NCBI GenBank assembly: GCA_021818545.1
Contig: JAKATX010000004.1
Location: forward strand, 1-64,000
Origin: Microcaldota archaeon
Lineage (GTDB): Archaea; Micrarchaeota; Micrarchaeia; Micrarchaeales; Micrarchaeaceae
Direction: 5' to 3'
DNA length: 64,000 nucleotides
Shown here: positions 9,561 to 20,955 of the stretch, in pieces
How the letters are laid out: every line of letters starts with the position of its first letter
Numbering within the stretch: the first letter of the stretch is position 1
Notes under the pieces: generated by a model
The model's input: only the letters and a program-made list of their open reading frames with translations
Told to the model about the DNA's origin: nothing
Databases searched by the model: none
Program-made: the position numbers and the translations under genes

Positions 9561-10876
9561 ATCTAAAAGACATCCTCTGGCTTAGCTACAAAGACCTGAG
9601 GGAGAAGAAGGTAAGGACTTCACTGACCATAATAATGGTCATGATAGGCGTAGCCTCAATAGTCGCCCTGTCATCCCAGACTGCAGGAATAAGCCAAAGC
9701 ATCCAATCGTCATTGAATACGCTAGGTCCAACGTCAATAATACTTACATCCACAAGTTCTACTGGCTTTACCATAGCAGATACGGATAGGCTTTCATCTC
9801 TGCCAAACGTCAGCAGCGTAATACCAATATTGATAGGTTCGGTCGCAATAACCGCAAATAACCAGAATACCAGTGCGACTTTGATAGGGGTGTCTTCAAG
9901 TTATCTGACCAATCTCCTCGGGAGTTTAAATCTGTATCAAGGCACCATATACCAGGATACCATAACCCCTGCTGCCATAATCGGATACAGCATAGCATTC
10001 CCTTCTGCCCTAGCCGGCAGACAGAACATAATGGCGGGCCAAGCGGCCACAATAACGCTGCCAGGAAGAAACGGTCTAACGCTCTCCATACCAATATCAG
10101 GCGTACTACAAGAGTACGGCACTTCGGTAGTGCCAATAGATAGCGCAGTGATAATATCGATGCAGGCAGCCCAGATACTTTTGCATAGGTCGTCCTTCAA
10201 CATGATACTCGTAAAGGCCAACAACGTCAGCAGCGTAGCCGCCCTATCTTCGCTCATAACCACAGTATACGGCAGCAACGCAAGGATTTTGACGACCCAG
10301 GAATTGATTCAGGCAACTTCCTCGATAATAGGCTCCATAACAATACTTCTACTTATAATAGCGGGCATATCGCTTGTCGTTGCAGCGATAGGCATAATGA
10401 ACATAATGTTGATAGCGGTTTATGAGAGGATACACGAAATAGGCATAATGAAGTCCCTAGGTTTCAAGAATAGGAACATACTCGGTATATTCCTATTCCA
10501 AGCAATGATCATAGGATTTGTGGGCGGCACAATAGGCATAGTAGTGGGCGCAGGTGCTTCATATTCGCTGTCCTTTATAATATCAAGCGCAACATCCGCT
10601 GGCAGTCACACAGTGACTTCGCCTGCTGCAGGCAGCGCACCAGCAGAATCTTCTGGAAACGTCAGGGTGGCAGCCGGAGGAGGCAACTTCGGTTTCGCAG
10701 GTTCGGGCCCTTCCGCCTCCAGTTCATCCAGTTTCTTGTCATACCAGCCCGTATTCACATTCGGCATACTCATAGAAGCAATGCTTGTAGCTATTATAGT
10801 AAGCGTGCTTGCGGGCATATATCCCGCGTACAGGGCTTCGCGAATGGAGCCGATAGACGCTCTGCGACAGTTATGA
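9557..10876 (+). CDS. ABC transporter permease (MacB/FtsX family)
   Basis: N-terminal LREKKVRTSLTIIMVMIGVASIVALSS; IGIMNIMLIAVYERIHEIGIMKSLG motif; terminal GIYPAYRASRMEPIDALR. Confidence 0.9.
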   Translation: MNLKDILWLSYKDLREKKVRTSLTIIMVMIGVASIVALSSQTAGISQSIQSSLNTLGPTSIILTSTSSTGFTIADTDRLSSLPNVSSVIPILIGSVAITANNQNTSATLIGVSSSYLTNLLGSLNLYQGTIYQDTITPAAIIGYSIAFPSALAGRQNIMAGQAATITLPGRNGLTLSIPISGVLQEYGTSVVPIDSAVIISMQAAQILLHRSSFNMILVKANNVSSVAALSSLITTVYGSNARILTTQELIQATSSIIGSITILLLIIAGISLVVAAIGIMNIMLIAVYERIHEIGIMKSLGFKNRNILGIFLFQAMIIGFVGGTIGIVVGAGASYSLSFIISSATSAGSHTVTSPAAGSAPAESSGNVRVAAGGGNFGFAGSGPSASSSSSFLSYQPVFTFGILIEAMLVAIIVSVLAGIYPAYRASRMEPIDALRQL

Positions 10877-11082
10877 TCTTGGTGCCATCCAAAATGGCCA
10901 TACGAGCAATTAAATACATCAAAAATGTCAATTTGATTGTAAAATATGGGGCATTGGATGGGTATGCGTGACGTGGGACATTGCTTTCTTAAAACCAGTA
11001 TTTTACTGTCGATTTTCAGAGAGCATGCCGTTAGGAACGTTTATATACTTGAGTGGCTCTCAATATGACTAGGTGCATTTAT

Positions 11083-11562
11083 ATGCCGCAAAAAACTGTA
11101 ACACCAGTTAACGCAGTAAACTCTGCAGACAAGGTAAAAGACGTTTTTACTAACATAGATGGTTTAATAGACGAGACAATTGTCAAGCTGTCAGCAGTTC
11201 AAACGTACAAGTACGACAAAGATGAGATCGACGCAGTAAATGGCGTGTTCAATGACTTTGTGACCAAGATGAATGACATACTTACGCCTGATTTGGAAAT
11301 CCAGATAGGCAAGGTCATGCAGGTAATGAACAACAAGCTCCAGAAGGTTTACATGGATCTGGTTAATCAGGGCATTCAGAACCCGACTATGGACGAGATA
11401 GCTACAGCCGTAGAAAATGGGATCGATTTCACTGATGCCGAGAAGCTGATACTCAAAGTATCGATGAGGCAGGAAATGCTAGTCCAGATAAGCGGAATAT
11501 ACCAGAGCATAGAACAATCCCAGAGCGCCATAGAGGAGCTGAAGAGCAAAATCAGGAAGTAA
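11083..11562 (+). CDS. Hypothetical protein, mostly alpha-helical
   Basis: ORF; TATA-like TTTATATACTT at about 11040-11050 favours the ATG at 11083 over the listed GTG at 11053. Confidence 0.6.
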   Translation: MPQKTVTPVNAVNSADKVKDVFTNIDGLIDETIVKLSAVQTYKYDKDEIDAVNGVFNDFVTKMNDILTPDLEIQIGKVMQVMNNKLQKVYMDLVNQGIQNPTMDEIATAVENGIDFTDAEKLILKVSMRQEMLVQISGIYQSIEQSQSAIEELKSKIRK

Positions 11563-11697
11563 GCGCCCTAATTTTTCGTTTTCAGGACGGCGGCTTTTTG
11601 CCGCCTTAACCTTATTTTTAACCTGTTTTTATACTTGAGCCATCAGAATACATTATAACTATCCTGGGCATAGGCTTGCCCATTCTGCGGTTTTAAA

Positions 11698-13137
11698 ATG
11701 GATGTTAATAAGATAGGCGATTTTGTATGGGAAGTAAAGGCGGACGAGAGCATGGGCATGAACGTGCCGGTGCACATATACGCCAATTCCGATATAATGA
11801 AGCTGATGCAAAGGGATCGCACGCTTTCGCAAGCGGTCAATGCGTCCACGTTGCCATCAATAGCAAAACAGATGCTAGTGATGCCAGACGGACATGAAGG
11901 TTACGGCTTTCCTGTTGGCGGAGTTGCTGCTTTCGATGCGGACAATGGGATAATATCGCCCGGCATCTGCGGTTTCGACATAAATTGCGGCATAAGGTTA
12001 ATAAAAACAAACATGACGGATAAGGATATAAGGCCTAAGCTTACCCAACTCCTAGACACGCTTTTTAAGAACGTACCCAGCGGAGTAGGCAGCAGGATAC
12101 AATTGGGGTTCACGAAAGGCGATCTTGAAGAGGTGGCAATGAGGGGCGCAGCCTTTGCAATAGAGAAGGGGTATGGCTTCAGCAGCGACATCGAACGGAT
12201 AGAGGAAGGCGGCTGCATCGGCGGCGCCGAGCCTGACAGCGTCAGCGATTTCGCCAAGAAGCGCGGCCTGAATGAACTGGGGACGCTGGGTGCTGGCAAC
12301 CATTTCCTCGAAGTCCAAAAAGTAAGCAGGATACTAGATCCAAAGCTCGCCAAGGCATTCGGCCTGGAACAGGACCAAGCAGTGGTCATGGTGCACAGCG
12401 GCTCACGCGGCTACGGCCATCAGGTGTGCAGCGACTACTTAGAAAAGTTATCGGAGTACCAAAGGGTGCACAACATCAAGCTTGTTGATCCCGAACTGTG
12501 CTACGCTCCTGTGGGCTCAAAGGAGGCCGACGGCTACTTGGGGGCGATGCGCTCCGCAGTGAATTTCGCTTTCACAAACAGGCAGATAATGACAAACTCG
12601 ATAAGGAAGAGCTTCGAGCAGGTATTCATGAAAAGCGCCGATTCGATGGGGATGGAGATAGTTTATGACCTTGCGCACAACATAGTCAAGCTGGAGAGGC
12701 ACGAGGTAGACGGCAGGAACATGAATCTATACGTTCACAGGAAAGGCGCGACTCGCGCATTCGGCCCGGGAAGGCAGGAGGTGCCTAAGATGTACAGGAG
12801 CTACGGCCAGCCCGTCTTGATACCTGGCAGCATGGGTTCAGCAAGCTATGTGCTTGCCGGAAGGGAAGAGGCCATGAAGGAGACATTCGGATCGTCATGC
12901 CACGGCTCCGGCAGGGTGATGTCCAGGCACCAGGCCATAAGGGAGATACCGGCATCAAGGACATTCAGCGACCTCAAGGAGAAGGGCATAGAGATAAGGG
13001 TCCGGAACCGCAAACTAGTGAGCGAGGAGGCGGAATGGGCCTACAAAAACGTAGATGACGTGGTGGCGAGCGTTTCTGGCGCTCTTATATCAAACATAGT
13101 CGCAAGGCTTGTCCCGCTGGGCGTTGCTAAAGGCTGA
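11698..13137 (+). CDS. rtcB: tRNA-splicing RNA ligase RtcB
   Basis: MPDGHEGYGFPVGGVAAFD, GTLGAGNHFLEVQ, HSGSRGYGHQV, HGSGRVMSR motifs. Confidence 0.96.
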   Translation: MDVNKIGDFVWEVKADESMGMNVPVHIYANSDIMKLMQRDRTLSQAVNASTLPSIAKQMLVMPDGHEGYGFPVGGVAAFDADNGIISPGICGFDINCGIRLIKTNMTDKDIRPKLTQLLDTLFKNVPSGVGSRIQLGFTKGDLEEVAMRGAAFAIEKGYGFSSDIERIEEGGCIGGAEPDSVSDFAKKRGLNELGTLGAGNHFLEVQKVSRILDPKLAKAFGLEQDQAVVMVHSGSRGYGHQVCSDYLEKLSEYQRVHNIKLVDPELCYAPVGSKEADGYLGAMRSAVNFAFTNRQIMTNSIRKSFEQVFMKSADSMGMEIVYDLAHNIVKLERHEVDGRNMNLYVHRKGATRAFGPGRQEVPKMYRSYGQPVLIPGSMGSASYVLAGREEAMKETFGSSCHGSGRVMSRHQAIREIPASRTFSDLKEKGIEIRVRNRKLVSEEAEWAYKNVDDVVASVSGALISNIVARLVPLGVAKG

Positions 13138-13291
13138 ATTACGCATATGCAAGGCCCCTGCCCCAAAGGCAGCTATTGCATCTAATATCATAAACCTTTT
13201 AAGTCTTAGCCCAGCAATATTAGCGAGACCCTGATCTTCGCCTTAAAGTGTATTCAGTAACTTCATTATCGGGTCAAAACATGGTGTTGTC

Positions 13292-13609
13292 ATGGCTAAT
13301 TCGACCATAGAAGACGTACAGGATGCCGAAGCAAAGGCAAAGAAGGCCGTTGAAGCTGCCCAGAAATCTGCGGCAGAAAGGATTGAGAAAGCGAAGGCAG
13401 ATGCTAGATCCGCGGTAGAGGAAGCCGAACAAAAGACGAAAGGCATAAGGGAAACTGCCGTAAAGAAGGTAACGGCTGAACTCGAAAGCGATAGGCACAA
13501 GGCGCTTGTCAATGCGAGGTCCATGGCGAAAGATATAGAAAAGAAGACGCTTGGGAGGGATGCGCTCGACAGGGTGGCGTCTAAGATAACTAAGCAGATT
13601 CTAGGTTGA
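13292..13609 (+). CDS. atpH: A-type ATP synthase subunit H (stalk coiled coil)
   Basis: Ala/Lys/Glu-rich coiled coil at the head of the A-ATPase operon. Confidence 0.8.
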   Translation: MANSTIEDVQDAEAKAKKAVEAAQKSAAERIEKAKADARSAVEEAEQKTKGIRETAVKKVTAELESDRHKALVNARSMAKDIEKKTLGRDALDRVASKITKQILG

Positions 13610-13610
13610 T

Positions 13611-15482
13611 TTGAAGTTGATTCCTTTGTTGCACACCGAGCCGATGCAGAAGGTCAGGATCGTTTCGCTCGATAGCGACAAGCAGGCAGTAACCGCAGCA
13701 TTGCATGCGATAGGGGCGATAGACCTGCGAAAAAGCAAGTTGGAGATAAGCGATGACAGGCCTGCCTCCAATTCTACAGACATCTCCGACGCACTTATAA
13801 AGGTAACCGCAGCGCTGCAATTGCTGGAGAAGCGCACCGTGCAATCTGAGAAGCACATACCTGCTGAATCCCTTGTAGACCAGGTAAAGGGCATGACGGT
13901 GCTCAACAAGACGTATGCGCTTGGTGAGGAGAGGAAATTGATTCAGGAGGACCAGAAGGCGCTGGATTACGCAGAGTACATAGCCTCATCTTTTTCCAAT
14001 GTCAAGATTGATTTCGGCAGGCTAAAGAGCGAGTATCTCGCTTACAGGGCCTTCGAAACGGACAAGAAAAGCCTGAAGGCATTCACGAAAAGGGCAGCGG
14101 AATCTGGCCTTCAGATAACCGTAAGCATAAACAAGGCCAAGAAAAGCACAATGCTTGCACTTATAGCTTACGATAAAAGCAAGAGCATAGATGACCTGTA
14201 CAAAGGATTGAAAGTGAACGAGCTTGACCTGGGCGCAAAGTACATAGACGGTAAAGCTGCAGACATTACAAAAAACGTGAAGGAGAAGCGCGCGTCGAAC
14301 CTGAAGAGGCTTGATGAGATAAACGCCGAGCTGAAAGTCCTCAGCGAAAAGAACTACTCCAGGCTTGCAAACATCAAGGAAATGCTCGAGATAGAGCTGG
14401 ACAGGGCAGAGGCAAGCTCCATGTTCAAGAGGACAGACCTCACATTCGTTGTGGAAGGCTGGGTCCAGAAGCGCGACCTCAAGGGCCTCAAGGATAAGCT
14501 AAGCGCGCTGACGGATTCTAGGGTGCACTTCGAGGAACTCAATGACGGAGAGCTCGCGCCTACGCAGACCAACAGGCCAGGCATACTGAAGCCTTTCGAT
14601 TATCTTGTCGGATTCTACTCCGTACAGCGTAGCGATGAGATAGACCCTACATTGATATTCATAATATCATTCCCGATTTTCTACGGCCTCATGGTGACCG
14701 ACGTCGGCTACGGACTCGCATCCCTGCTGCTCGCAACATTCATAACCAAAAAGACAAACCCTGACGGCTTGATGTACAACGCAGCCAGGCTATGGCAGCT
14801 CAACTCCGTCGCAGCGATATTTTTCGGCCTGCTGTCCAACCAATGGTTCGGCTTCCAGCTTAACGGATACATAGGTCTGCCACAGCTTTTCGATTGGTTC
14901 AAGGACACACCGTTGCTAATAGCGATAACCGTGATATTCGGACTGCTACAGGTTGTCCTGGGGCTCGCCCTGGGCATAGTAAACAGCTACAATCACGGCC
15001 ATAAAAAGCTTGCCGCTGCGAGGTTCTTCTCCATACTCGTGGTGGTTTTCGGCACGATAGCAGTCGCTGGCGCGTTCTTCAGCGTATTCAATGCGCAGAC
15101 AAGCACAATGGCTACGATAATAGCCGTAATATCCGTGCTGCTGACCCTGGCATTAAGCGGCAGCGAAGCTACAGAGATAGTGAACCTGATAACCCATCCG
15201 CTGAGCTACGCGAGGCTTATGGGCTTCGGCCTCGGCAGCGTCATAATAGCCTTCCTGATAGACATGGCGTTCACGCCGAATCCAAAGGACGGCATAATAA
15301 TTTTCGCGATATATGCAATCATATTTATATGCCTGCACCTAGTCAATATGGTGCTGGCCATATTCGAGGGGCTTGTGCAGGGGGTTAGGCTCAACTTCGT
15401 CGAGTTCTTCTCCAAGTTCTATATCGGCAATGGCATACCGTTCAAGCCCTTCAGTTACAAGAGAATTAATACTAAAGAATAA
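13611..15482 (+). CDS. atpI: A-type ATP synthase subunit I (a subunit)
   Basis: Long soluble N-terminus plus multi-TM C-terminus, FPIFYGLMVTDVGYGL motif; start may be TTG 13611 or a later ATG. Confidence 0.92.
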   Translation: MKLIPLLHTEPMQKVRIVSLDSDKQAVTAALHAIGAIDLRKSKLEISDDRPASNSTDISDALIKVTAALQLLEKRTVQSEKHIPAESLVDQVKGMTVLNKTYALGEERKLIQEDQKALDYAEYIASSFSNVKIDFGRLKSEYLAYRAFETDKKSLKAFTKRAAESGLQITVSINKAKKSTMLALIAYDKSKSIDDLYKGLKVNELDLGAKYIDGKAADITKNVKEKRASNLKRLDEINAELKVLSEKNYSRLANIKEMLEIELDRAEASSMFKRTDLTFVVEGWVQKRDLKGLKDKLSALTDSRVHFEELNDGELAPTQTNRPGILKPFDYLVGFYSVQRSDEIDPTLIFIISFPIFYGLMVTDVGYGLASLLLATFITKKTNPDGLMYNAARLWQLNSVAAIFFGLLSNQWFGFQLNGYIGLPQLFDWFKDTPLLIAITVIFGLLQVVLGLALGIVNSYNHGHKKLAAARFFSILVVVFGTIAVAGAFFSVFNAQTSTMATIIAVISVLLTLALSGSEATEIVNLITHPLSYARLMGFGLGSVIIAFLIDMAFTPNPKDGIIIFAIYAIIFICLHLVNMVLAIFEGLVQGVRLNFVEFFSKFYIGNGIPFKPFSYKRINTKE

Positions 15483-15485
15483 TCG

Positions 15486-15731
15486 GTGAATTATGTGGCA
15501 ATAGACCCAAATGCTGCAATAGCAGCAATAGGAGCCGGAGTAGCAATAGCTGGAGGAGCAGTCGGTACGGGAGTGGCGCAGTCTGGAATAGGCAGCGCCG
15601 GCCTTGGATTGATAGCTGAGAAGAAGGAGAACTTGGGCATAGTGCTCCTGTTCTTCGTCATACCCGAAACACTGTTGATATTCGGATTCGTCATAGCTAT
15701 ACTAATAATGCTGCAGGCCGGCATAGTATGA
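15486..15731 (+). CDS. atpK: A-type ATP synthase subunit K (c-ring proteolipid, single hairpin)
   Basis: Gly/Ala-rich double TM with FVIPETLLIFG ion-binding Glu. Confidence 0.95.
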   Translation: MNYVAIDPNAAIAAIGAGVAIAGGAVGTGVAQSGIGSAGLGLIAEKKENLGIVLLFFVIPETLLIFGFVIAILIMLQAGIV

Positions 15732-15732
15732 A

Positions 15733-16371
15733 GTGTTGAACATGGCCCTTGACGCGATAAAGAAGTCCATCCTCGATGAGTCGGATTCCAAGTCCGCCTC
15801 CATAGCTAAGGAAGCGAAGCAGAAGGCCGAGAGTATAGCCAAGGAGGCTCTGGAACGCTCCAAGACGATACTGAAGTCGGCCGAGTCCGACGCAGCGAGG
15901 GAAGTGGAGAGGCTGAAGAGGGAGAGCAGCTCTGGAGTGGATATAGAGGTCAATTCCATCCTGCTGGACGCCAGAGGCAAGGCCCTTGACCGCTCCGTAA
16001 AAGCGGTCATGGACAAGGTCTGCACTGCAATCGAGAGGGAAGGCATGAAGAAAATACTCGAGAAAAGCGTCAAGCAATTCTCCGAAATGACCGGATCTGA
16101 GGATATCCTGGTCAGGACCGCAAAGAAGAACGCACCGCTCCTTAAGGGGCTGGGATATGAGGTCGAATACACGGACATCGATGGCTTCATGCTCTACACC
16201 AGGGACGGGAAGGTGGCCTTGAACGCCACACTTAAGAGCGTGGTCGAAGGGGAACTGGATTACGCCAGGAGGGTCATAGGGGAGGAGCTTTTCCCGCATT
16301 CATCGCAAAGGTCCTCCACGAAGAAGAAGCCGAAAGGCGCAAAGAGGTATAGGTCAGGCAAGAAAAGGTGA
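15733..16371 (+). CDS. atpE: A-type ATP synthase subunit E
   Basis: Position in operon; N-terminal coiled coil and C-terminal fold pattern; likely start ATG 15742. Confidence 0.85.
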   Translation: MLNMALDAIKKSILDESDSKSASIAKEAKQKAESIAKEALERSKTILKSAESDAAREVERLKRESSSGVDIEVNSILLDARGKALDRSVKAVMDKVCTAIEREGMKKILEKSVKQFSEMTGSEDILVRTAKKNAPLLKGLGYEVEYTDIDGFMLYTRDGKVALNATLKSVVEGELDYARRVIGEELFPHSSQRSSTKKKPKGAKRYRSGKKR

Positions 16372-16375
16372 AGAT

Positions 16376-17446
16376 TTGTTATCAGGTTCCGCTGCAGCGA
16401 GGCACTACGGTTACTCTAGCGCGAGGGCTAAAGCGCTGGGCAGCAAGCTAATAGACGAGAAGACAATGCGCGACATAATAAACGCCAAGGACGTGAGCAG
16501 CATAATATCTGTGTTGTTGCATGGCGAATTCAAGGAGGACATAGAGGAATTCGGCGGCATGGAGATAAAAGCGGAGCTCATAGACTTCGCGCTCAGCAAG
16601 AACCTCGCCAGGAATGCCGGGAAGCTGGTCCACATAGCGCCGTCCACCGAACGGAAGCTCATAAGGTCCATAGTCGGCAAGTGGGACATATACAACGTGA
16701 AGCTCCTACTGGAGGCGAAGGAGAAGCGCCAAAGCTACGAGGCAATAGCGCGTTACGTGATAGACTACGGCAGGTACGATTCCGCAGCGATAAAGGAGGC
16801 AATGAGGGAAGACTCGATAGAAGGGCTGTTGAACAAGCTCATGATAAACTCTCCATACGTTGACATATTCAGGGATGCGCTCGAGACGTACAAGAAGTCG
16901 CGCAGCGTGCCAGATACCGTGGCGGAGATAGACAAGAGCTATTTCAAGAGCCTGGGCGGCGTGATAGTGGGCCTGAGGGTCATACACAACGAATCGGCAA
17001 GGATAATCAAGATGGACATAGACATGAAGAACATACTCTACATGATAAAGGCCAAGCGGGCCGGGCTTAAGTTCACCGAAATAAGCCCGATGATGATAGA
17101 AAGGGGCAACATGCAGGTGCATGAGCTGGAGCAGATATACAACGGCTCCAAGGATATAGAGTCAATGGCGCTGCAGATAAAGGCGTACGACCTGAAGCCC
17201 GCGGTAGAAGCGTACAAGCAGAGCAAGATAAAGCAGCTGCTGGTGTTCGAGGTAGGGCTGAGGAACGCTATATTCGAGAACAGCGTCAAGCTGCTGAAGC
17301 ACAGCATGCTGACGTTCGGCACTATACTCGCGTACTCGTACATGAAGGAGATAGAGATATTCACGCTAAGGATACTGATAAACAGCAGGATATACGGGCT
17401 CAGCAAGGATGAGACCTCGAGGTTGATCGTTTGGAAGACAGAGTAG
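16376..17446 (+). CDS. atpC: A-type ATP synthase subunit C
   Basis: SAAARHYGYSSARAKALGSKLI and NILYMIKAKRAGL motifs; operon position. Confidence 0.9.
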   Translation: MLSGSAAARHYGYSSARAKALGSKLIDEKTMRDIINAKDVSSIISVLLHGEFKEDIEEFGGMEIKAELIDFALSKNLARNAGKLVHIAPSTERKLIRSIVGKWDIYNVKLLLEAKEKRQSYEAIARYVIDYGRYDSAAIKEAMREDSIEGLLNKLMINSPYVDIFRDALETYKKSRSVPDTVAEIDKSYFKSLGGVIVGLRVIHNESARIIKMDIDMKNILYMIKAKRAGLKFTEISPMMIERGNMQVHELEQIYNGSKDIESMALQIKAYDLKPAVEAYKQSKIKQLLVFEVGLRNAIFENSVKLLKHSMLTFGTILAYSYMKEIEIFTLRILINSRIYGLSKDETSRLIVWKTE

Positions 17447-17778
17447 AAAAGCCGCTGAAGATAGCCTACATGGGCAACAACGTGCTAGGCGTAGGCTTCA
17501 AGATAGCCGGCATAACAGACGCATTCGTCGTTTCGGACACTGAGGGGTCAGAGGCCAAGCTGAAGGAGCTCATGGGCAGCGACGACATCGGCATAATAAT
17601 AATGACATCATCCGTCAGGAAGCTCGTGAGGGACAGAAGGCTTGCGGAGTCAATAACGACAAGCATAATGCCACTTGTCGTGGAAGTGCCCGAGCTCAAC
17701 GAGCAGATGCAGGAGGAAGATACCCTCCGCCAGCTCATACTCAGGGCTATCGGCATCGATATAACAAGGAACGTTTGA
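17431..17778 (+). CDS. atpF: A-type ATP synthase subunit F
   Basis: [18 protein letters not shown]...[15 protein letters not shown]; operon position. Confidence 0.88.
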   Translation: MEDRVEKPLKIAYMGNNVLGVGFKIAGITDAFVVSDTEGSEAKLKELMGSDDIGIIIMTSSVRKLVRDRRLAESITTSIMPLVVEVPELNEQMQEEDTLRQLILRAIGIDITRNV

Positions 17779-17791
17779 AAAGAGTGATAAA

Positions 17792-19579
17792 ATGGGTAAG
17801 ATTGAAAGGATTTCAGGTCCGCTCGTTGTAGCTAATGGCATGCTTGGCACCAAGATGTATGACGTGGTCAAGGTCGGCGAAAAGGGCCTGGTAGGCGAGA
17901 TAATACAGCTTAGGAAGGAGAAGGCGGTCATACAGGTATACGAGGATACTACGGGCCTGAAGCCGGGCGAACAGGTAGTCTCTACCGACGCACCCCTATC
18001 CGTTGAGCTCGGGCCAGGAATACTCGGCAACATATACGACGGGATACAGAGGCCGCTTGAGGTGCTGAAGGCGAAGAGCGGCTCATTCATAGGCAGGGGA
18101 ATAACTGCCGATGCGATAGACAGGGGCCAGAAATGGAAGTTCAATGCCGACCCAAAGATAAAGAACGGCGCCACGGTCAAGCAGGGCGAGGTGCTGGGCT
18201 ACGTTCAGGAGACGGAATTCATAAAGCACTACATCATGGTTCCTGTCGGGATAGAGGGCAAGATAAAAGGGCTGAAGAGCGGCACGTTCAAGCTGGACGA
18301 CATAATAGCGAAAGTAGAGAAAGGCAGCAAGACGCATGATCTTACGCTGTCGCAGAAGAGATCCGTAAGGCGCGCAAATCCCTACAACAAGAAGTTCAGG
18401 GCGGAGGAGCCGCTGATAACCGGCCAAAGGATAATAGACATGCTGTTCCCGGTCGCCAAGGGAGGTACGGCAGCCGCACCTGGGCCTTTCGGTTCGGGCA
18501 AGACAGTAATACAGCACCAATTGGCCAAGTGGTCGGACGCGGACATAATAGTATACGTCGGTTGCGGCGAGCGCGGCAACGAGATGACCGAGGTGCTGAA
18601 CGAATTCCCAGAGCTGAAGGACCCAAAGACCAACAGGCCGCTGATAGAAAGGACAATCCTCATAGCGAACACCAGCAACATGCCGGTGGCAGCAAGGGAA
18701 GCTAGCGTGTATACGGGAATAACGATAGCCGAATACTTCAGGGACATGGGCTACAGCGTGGCAATACTGGCAGACTCGACTTCGAGGTGGGCCGAGGCCA
18801 TGAGAGAGATATCCGCAAGGCTAGAGGAGATGCCTGGGGAAGAGGGATATCCTGCTTACCTGCCAAAGAGGCTCGCGGAATACTACGAAAGGAGCGGCAA
18901 GGTCGAAGCATTATCCGGCAAGGTCGGTTCCGTGACAATAGTCGGGGCAGTCTCGCCTCCGGGAGGAGACCTGTCCGAGCCAGTCTCGCAAGGTACCTTG
19001 AGAGTGGTCAAAACATTCTGGGCCCTCGACTTCAACCTGGCAAGCTCGCGTCACTTCCCTTCGATAAACTGGCTCACAAGCTATTCTTTGTATTTGGACG
19101 ACCTTGAACCGTGGTATCTGCAGCACTATGGGGAGGAGTTCATAGCTAACAGGAGGGAAGCAATGAAGATACTCCAGAAAGAGGCCGAACTAAAAGACAT
19201 AGTCCAGCTGGTGGGCGCAGAAGCGCTTCCGGACGAGGAAAGGCTCGTGCTGGAGATCGGCAGGATGATACGAGAGGACTTCCTTAGGCAGAGCGCGTTC
19301 GACGAACTCGACGCCTACACGAGCTTGAAGAAGCAGGCGTTCATGATAGCAACCATGCTTTATTTCAGGAAGAAGGCGAACGAGGCCGTCTCCGCAGGCG
19401 TAAGCGTGGACAGGATATCAAAGCTCAAAGTCAGGGAGCAGATATCCAGGATGAAAGAGGCGAGGGAGGCCGATATAGAGCAGGCCGAGAAGAAAATAAA
19501 ATCCGCAATCGACTCCGAGTTGGACTCCATAATGGAGGAGTACAGGGAAGCGGTCGACAAGGACAAGGTGGTAGCATGA
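17792..19579 (+). CDS. atpA: A-type ATP synthase subunit A (catalytic)
   Basis: [52 protein letters not shown]. Confidence 0.98.
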   Translation: MGKIERISGPLVVANGMLGTKMYDVVKVGEKGLVGEIIQLRKEKAVIQVYEDTTGLKPGEQVVSTDAPLSVELGPGILGNIYDGIQRPLEVLKAKSGSFIGRGITADAIDRGQKWKFNADPKIKNGATVKQGEVLGYVQETEFIKHYIMVPVGIEGKIKGLKSGTFKLDDIIAKVEKGSKTHDLTLSQKRSVRRANPYNKKFRAEEPLITGQRIIDMLFPVAKGGTAAAPGPFGSGKTVIQHQLAKWSDADIIVYVGCGERGNEMTEVLNEFPELKDPKTNRPLIERTILIANTSNMPVAAREASVYTGITIAEYFRDMGYSVAILADSTSRWAEAMREISARLEEMPGEEGYPAYLPKRLAEYYERSGKVEALSGKVGSVTIVGAVSPPGGDLSEPVSQGTLRVVKTFWALDFNLASSRHFPSINWLTSYSLYLDDLEPWYLQHYGEEFIANRREAMKILQKEAELKDIVQLVGAEALPDEERLVLEIGRMIREDFLRQSAFDELDAYTSLKKQAFMIATMLYFRKKANEAVSAGVSVDRISKLKVREQISRMKEAREADIEQAEKKIKSAIDSELDSIMEEYREAVDKDKVVA

Positions 19580-20955
19580 AATTCGAAGTGGAATATAACA
19601 CTATAGAGAACGTAGCCGGACCGTTGGTCGTGGTTGGGAAGGTAGGCAATGCCAAGTACAACGAGATAGTCAAGATAAAGCTGCGCAGCGGGGAAGAGAG
19701 GCTGGGCCAGGTGCTGGACACGAGCGATACAAACGCCGTGGTACAGGTATTCGGTCCTACCGATGGAATAAACATAGGCGATACTGCCGTCAGCTTCCTT
19801 GGCGAGACGTTCATGATAGGCGTAAGCGAGGATATGCTGGGCCGCGTATTTGACGGCCAGGGCCGCCCGAGGGACGGCGGCGCCGCAGTCGCGTACGAGC
19901 AGAGGAGGGACATAAACGGAGAGCCGATGAATCCGGCTTCAAGATCCTATCCTAGCGATTTCATAGAGACCGGAATATCCTCGATAGACGGTTTGGATAC
20001 ATTGGTCAGGGGCCAGAAACTGCCCATATTCTCCGCTTCCGGGCTGCCGCACAACCAACTGGTGGCGCAGATAACGAGGCAGGCAAACGTCAAAAATTCA
20101 TCGGAGAGCTTCGCTGTAATATTCGCCGGAATAGGAATAACTTACGACGACTACTCGTACTTCGTCAACGAGTTCAGGAAAACCGGTGCGCTGAAGAGGG
20201 CAGTGGTGTTCATAAACCTGGCAGACGATCCGAGCATAGAGAGAATAATAACGCCAAGGCTGGCGCTGACTACGGCAGAGTTCCTTGCTTACGAGAAAGG
20301 GATGCACGTGCTTGTAATACTGGACGACATGACGAATTATGCCGAGGCGCTGAGGGAGCTGTCCAGCGCAAGGGAGGAAGTCCCTGGACGAAGGGGCTAC
20401 CCCGGTTACATGTATACGGACCTTGCCAGCATATACGAAAGGGCAGGTATAATAAAAGGGAAGAAGGGGAGCATAACCCAGCTTAACATAGTCACGATGC
20501 CAAGCGACGACGTTACTCATCCGATACCAGACCTGACAGGCTACATAACGGAAGGCCAGATATTCCTAAGCAGGGACCTGGTAAACAAAGGCATATACCC
20601 TCCAGTGCAGCCAATAGGCTCGCTCTCGAGGCTTATGGGAGGGGGCATAGGGGCCGGCAAGACAAGGGAGGATCACAGGGGAGTTGCAGACCAGCTTTAC
20701 GGGTCGTACGCGAAGGCGCAGGATGCAAAGAACCTCAGCGCCATAGTGGGGGTCGAGGCTCTCAGCGACACGGACAAGCAGTACCTTAAGTTCGGAGAAG
20801 ATTTCGAGAACAAGTTCCTCAAGCAGGGCTTCTACGATCGCAGGACCATAGAAGAGACGCTAGACCTTGGATGGGAGCTTCTTTCATCGCTGCCCAAGGT
20901 AGACCTTACGAGGATAAAGAAGGAATTTGTCGACAAGTACTACAAAGGCAACTAA
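19576..20955 (+). CDS. atpB: A-type ATP synthase subunit B
   Basis: [50 protein letters not shown]. Confidence 0.98.
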   Translation: MKFEVEYNTIENVAGPLVVVGKVGNAKYNEIVKIKLRSGEERLGQVLDTSDTNAVVQVFGPTDGINIGDTAVSFLGETFMIGVSEDMLGRVFDGQGRPRDGGAAVAYEQRRDINGEPMNPASRSYPSDFIETGISSIDGLDTLVRGQKLPIFSASGLPHNQLVAQITRQANVKNSSESFAVIFAGIGITYDDYSYFVNEFRKTGALKRAVVFINLADDPSIERIITPRLALTTAEFLAYEKGMHVLVILDDMTNYAEALRELSSAREEVPGRRGYPGYMYTDLASIYERAGIIKGKKGSITQLNIVTMPSDDVTHPIPDLTGYITEGQIFLSRDLVNKGIYPPVQPIGSLSRLMGGGIGAGKTREDHRGVADQLYGSYAKAQDAKNLSAIVGVEALSDTDKQYLKFGEDFENKFLKQGFYDRRTIEETLDLGWELLSSLPKVDLTRIKKEFVDKYYKGN

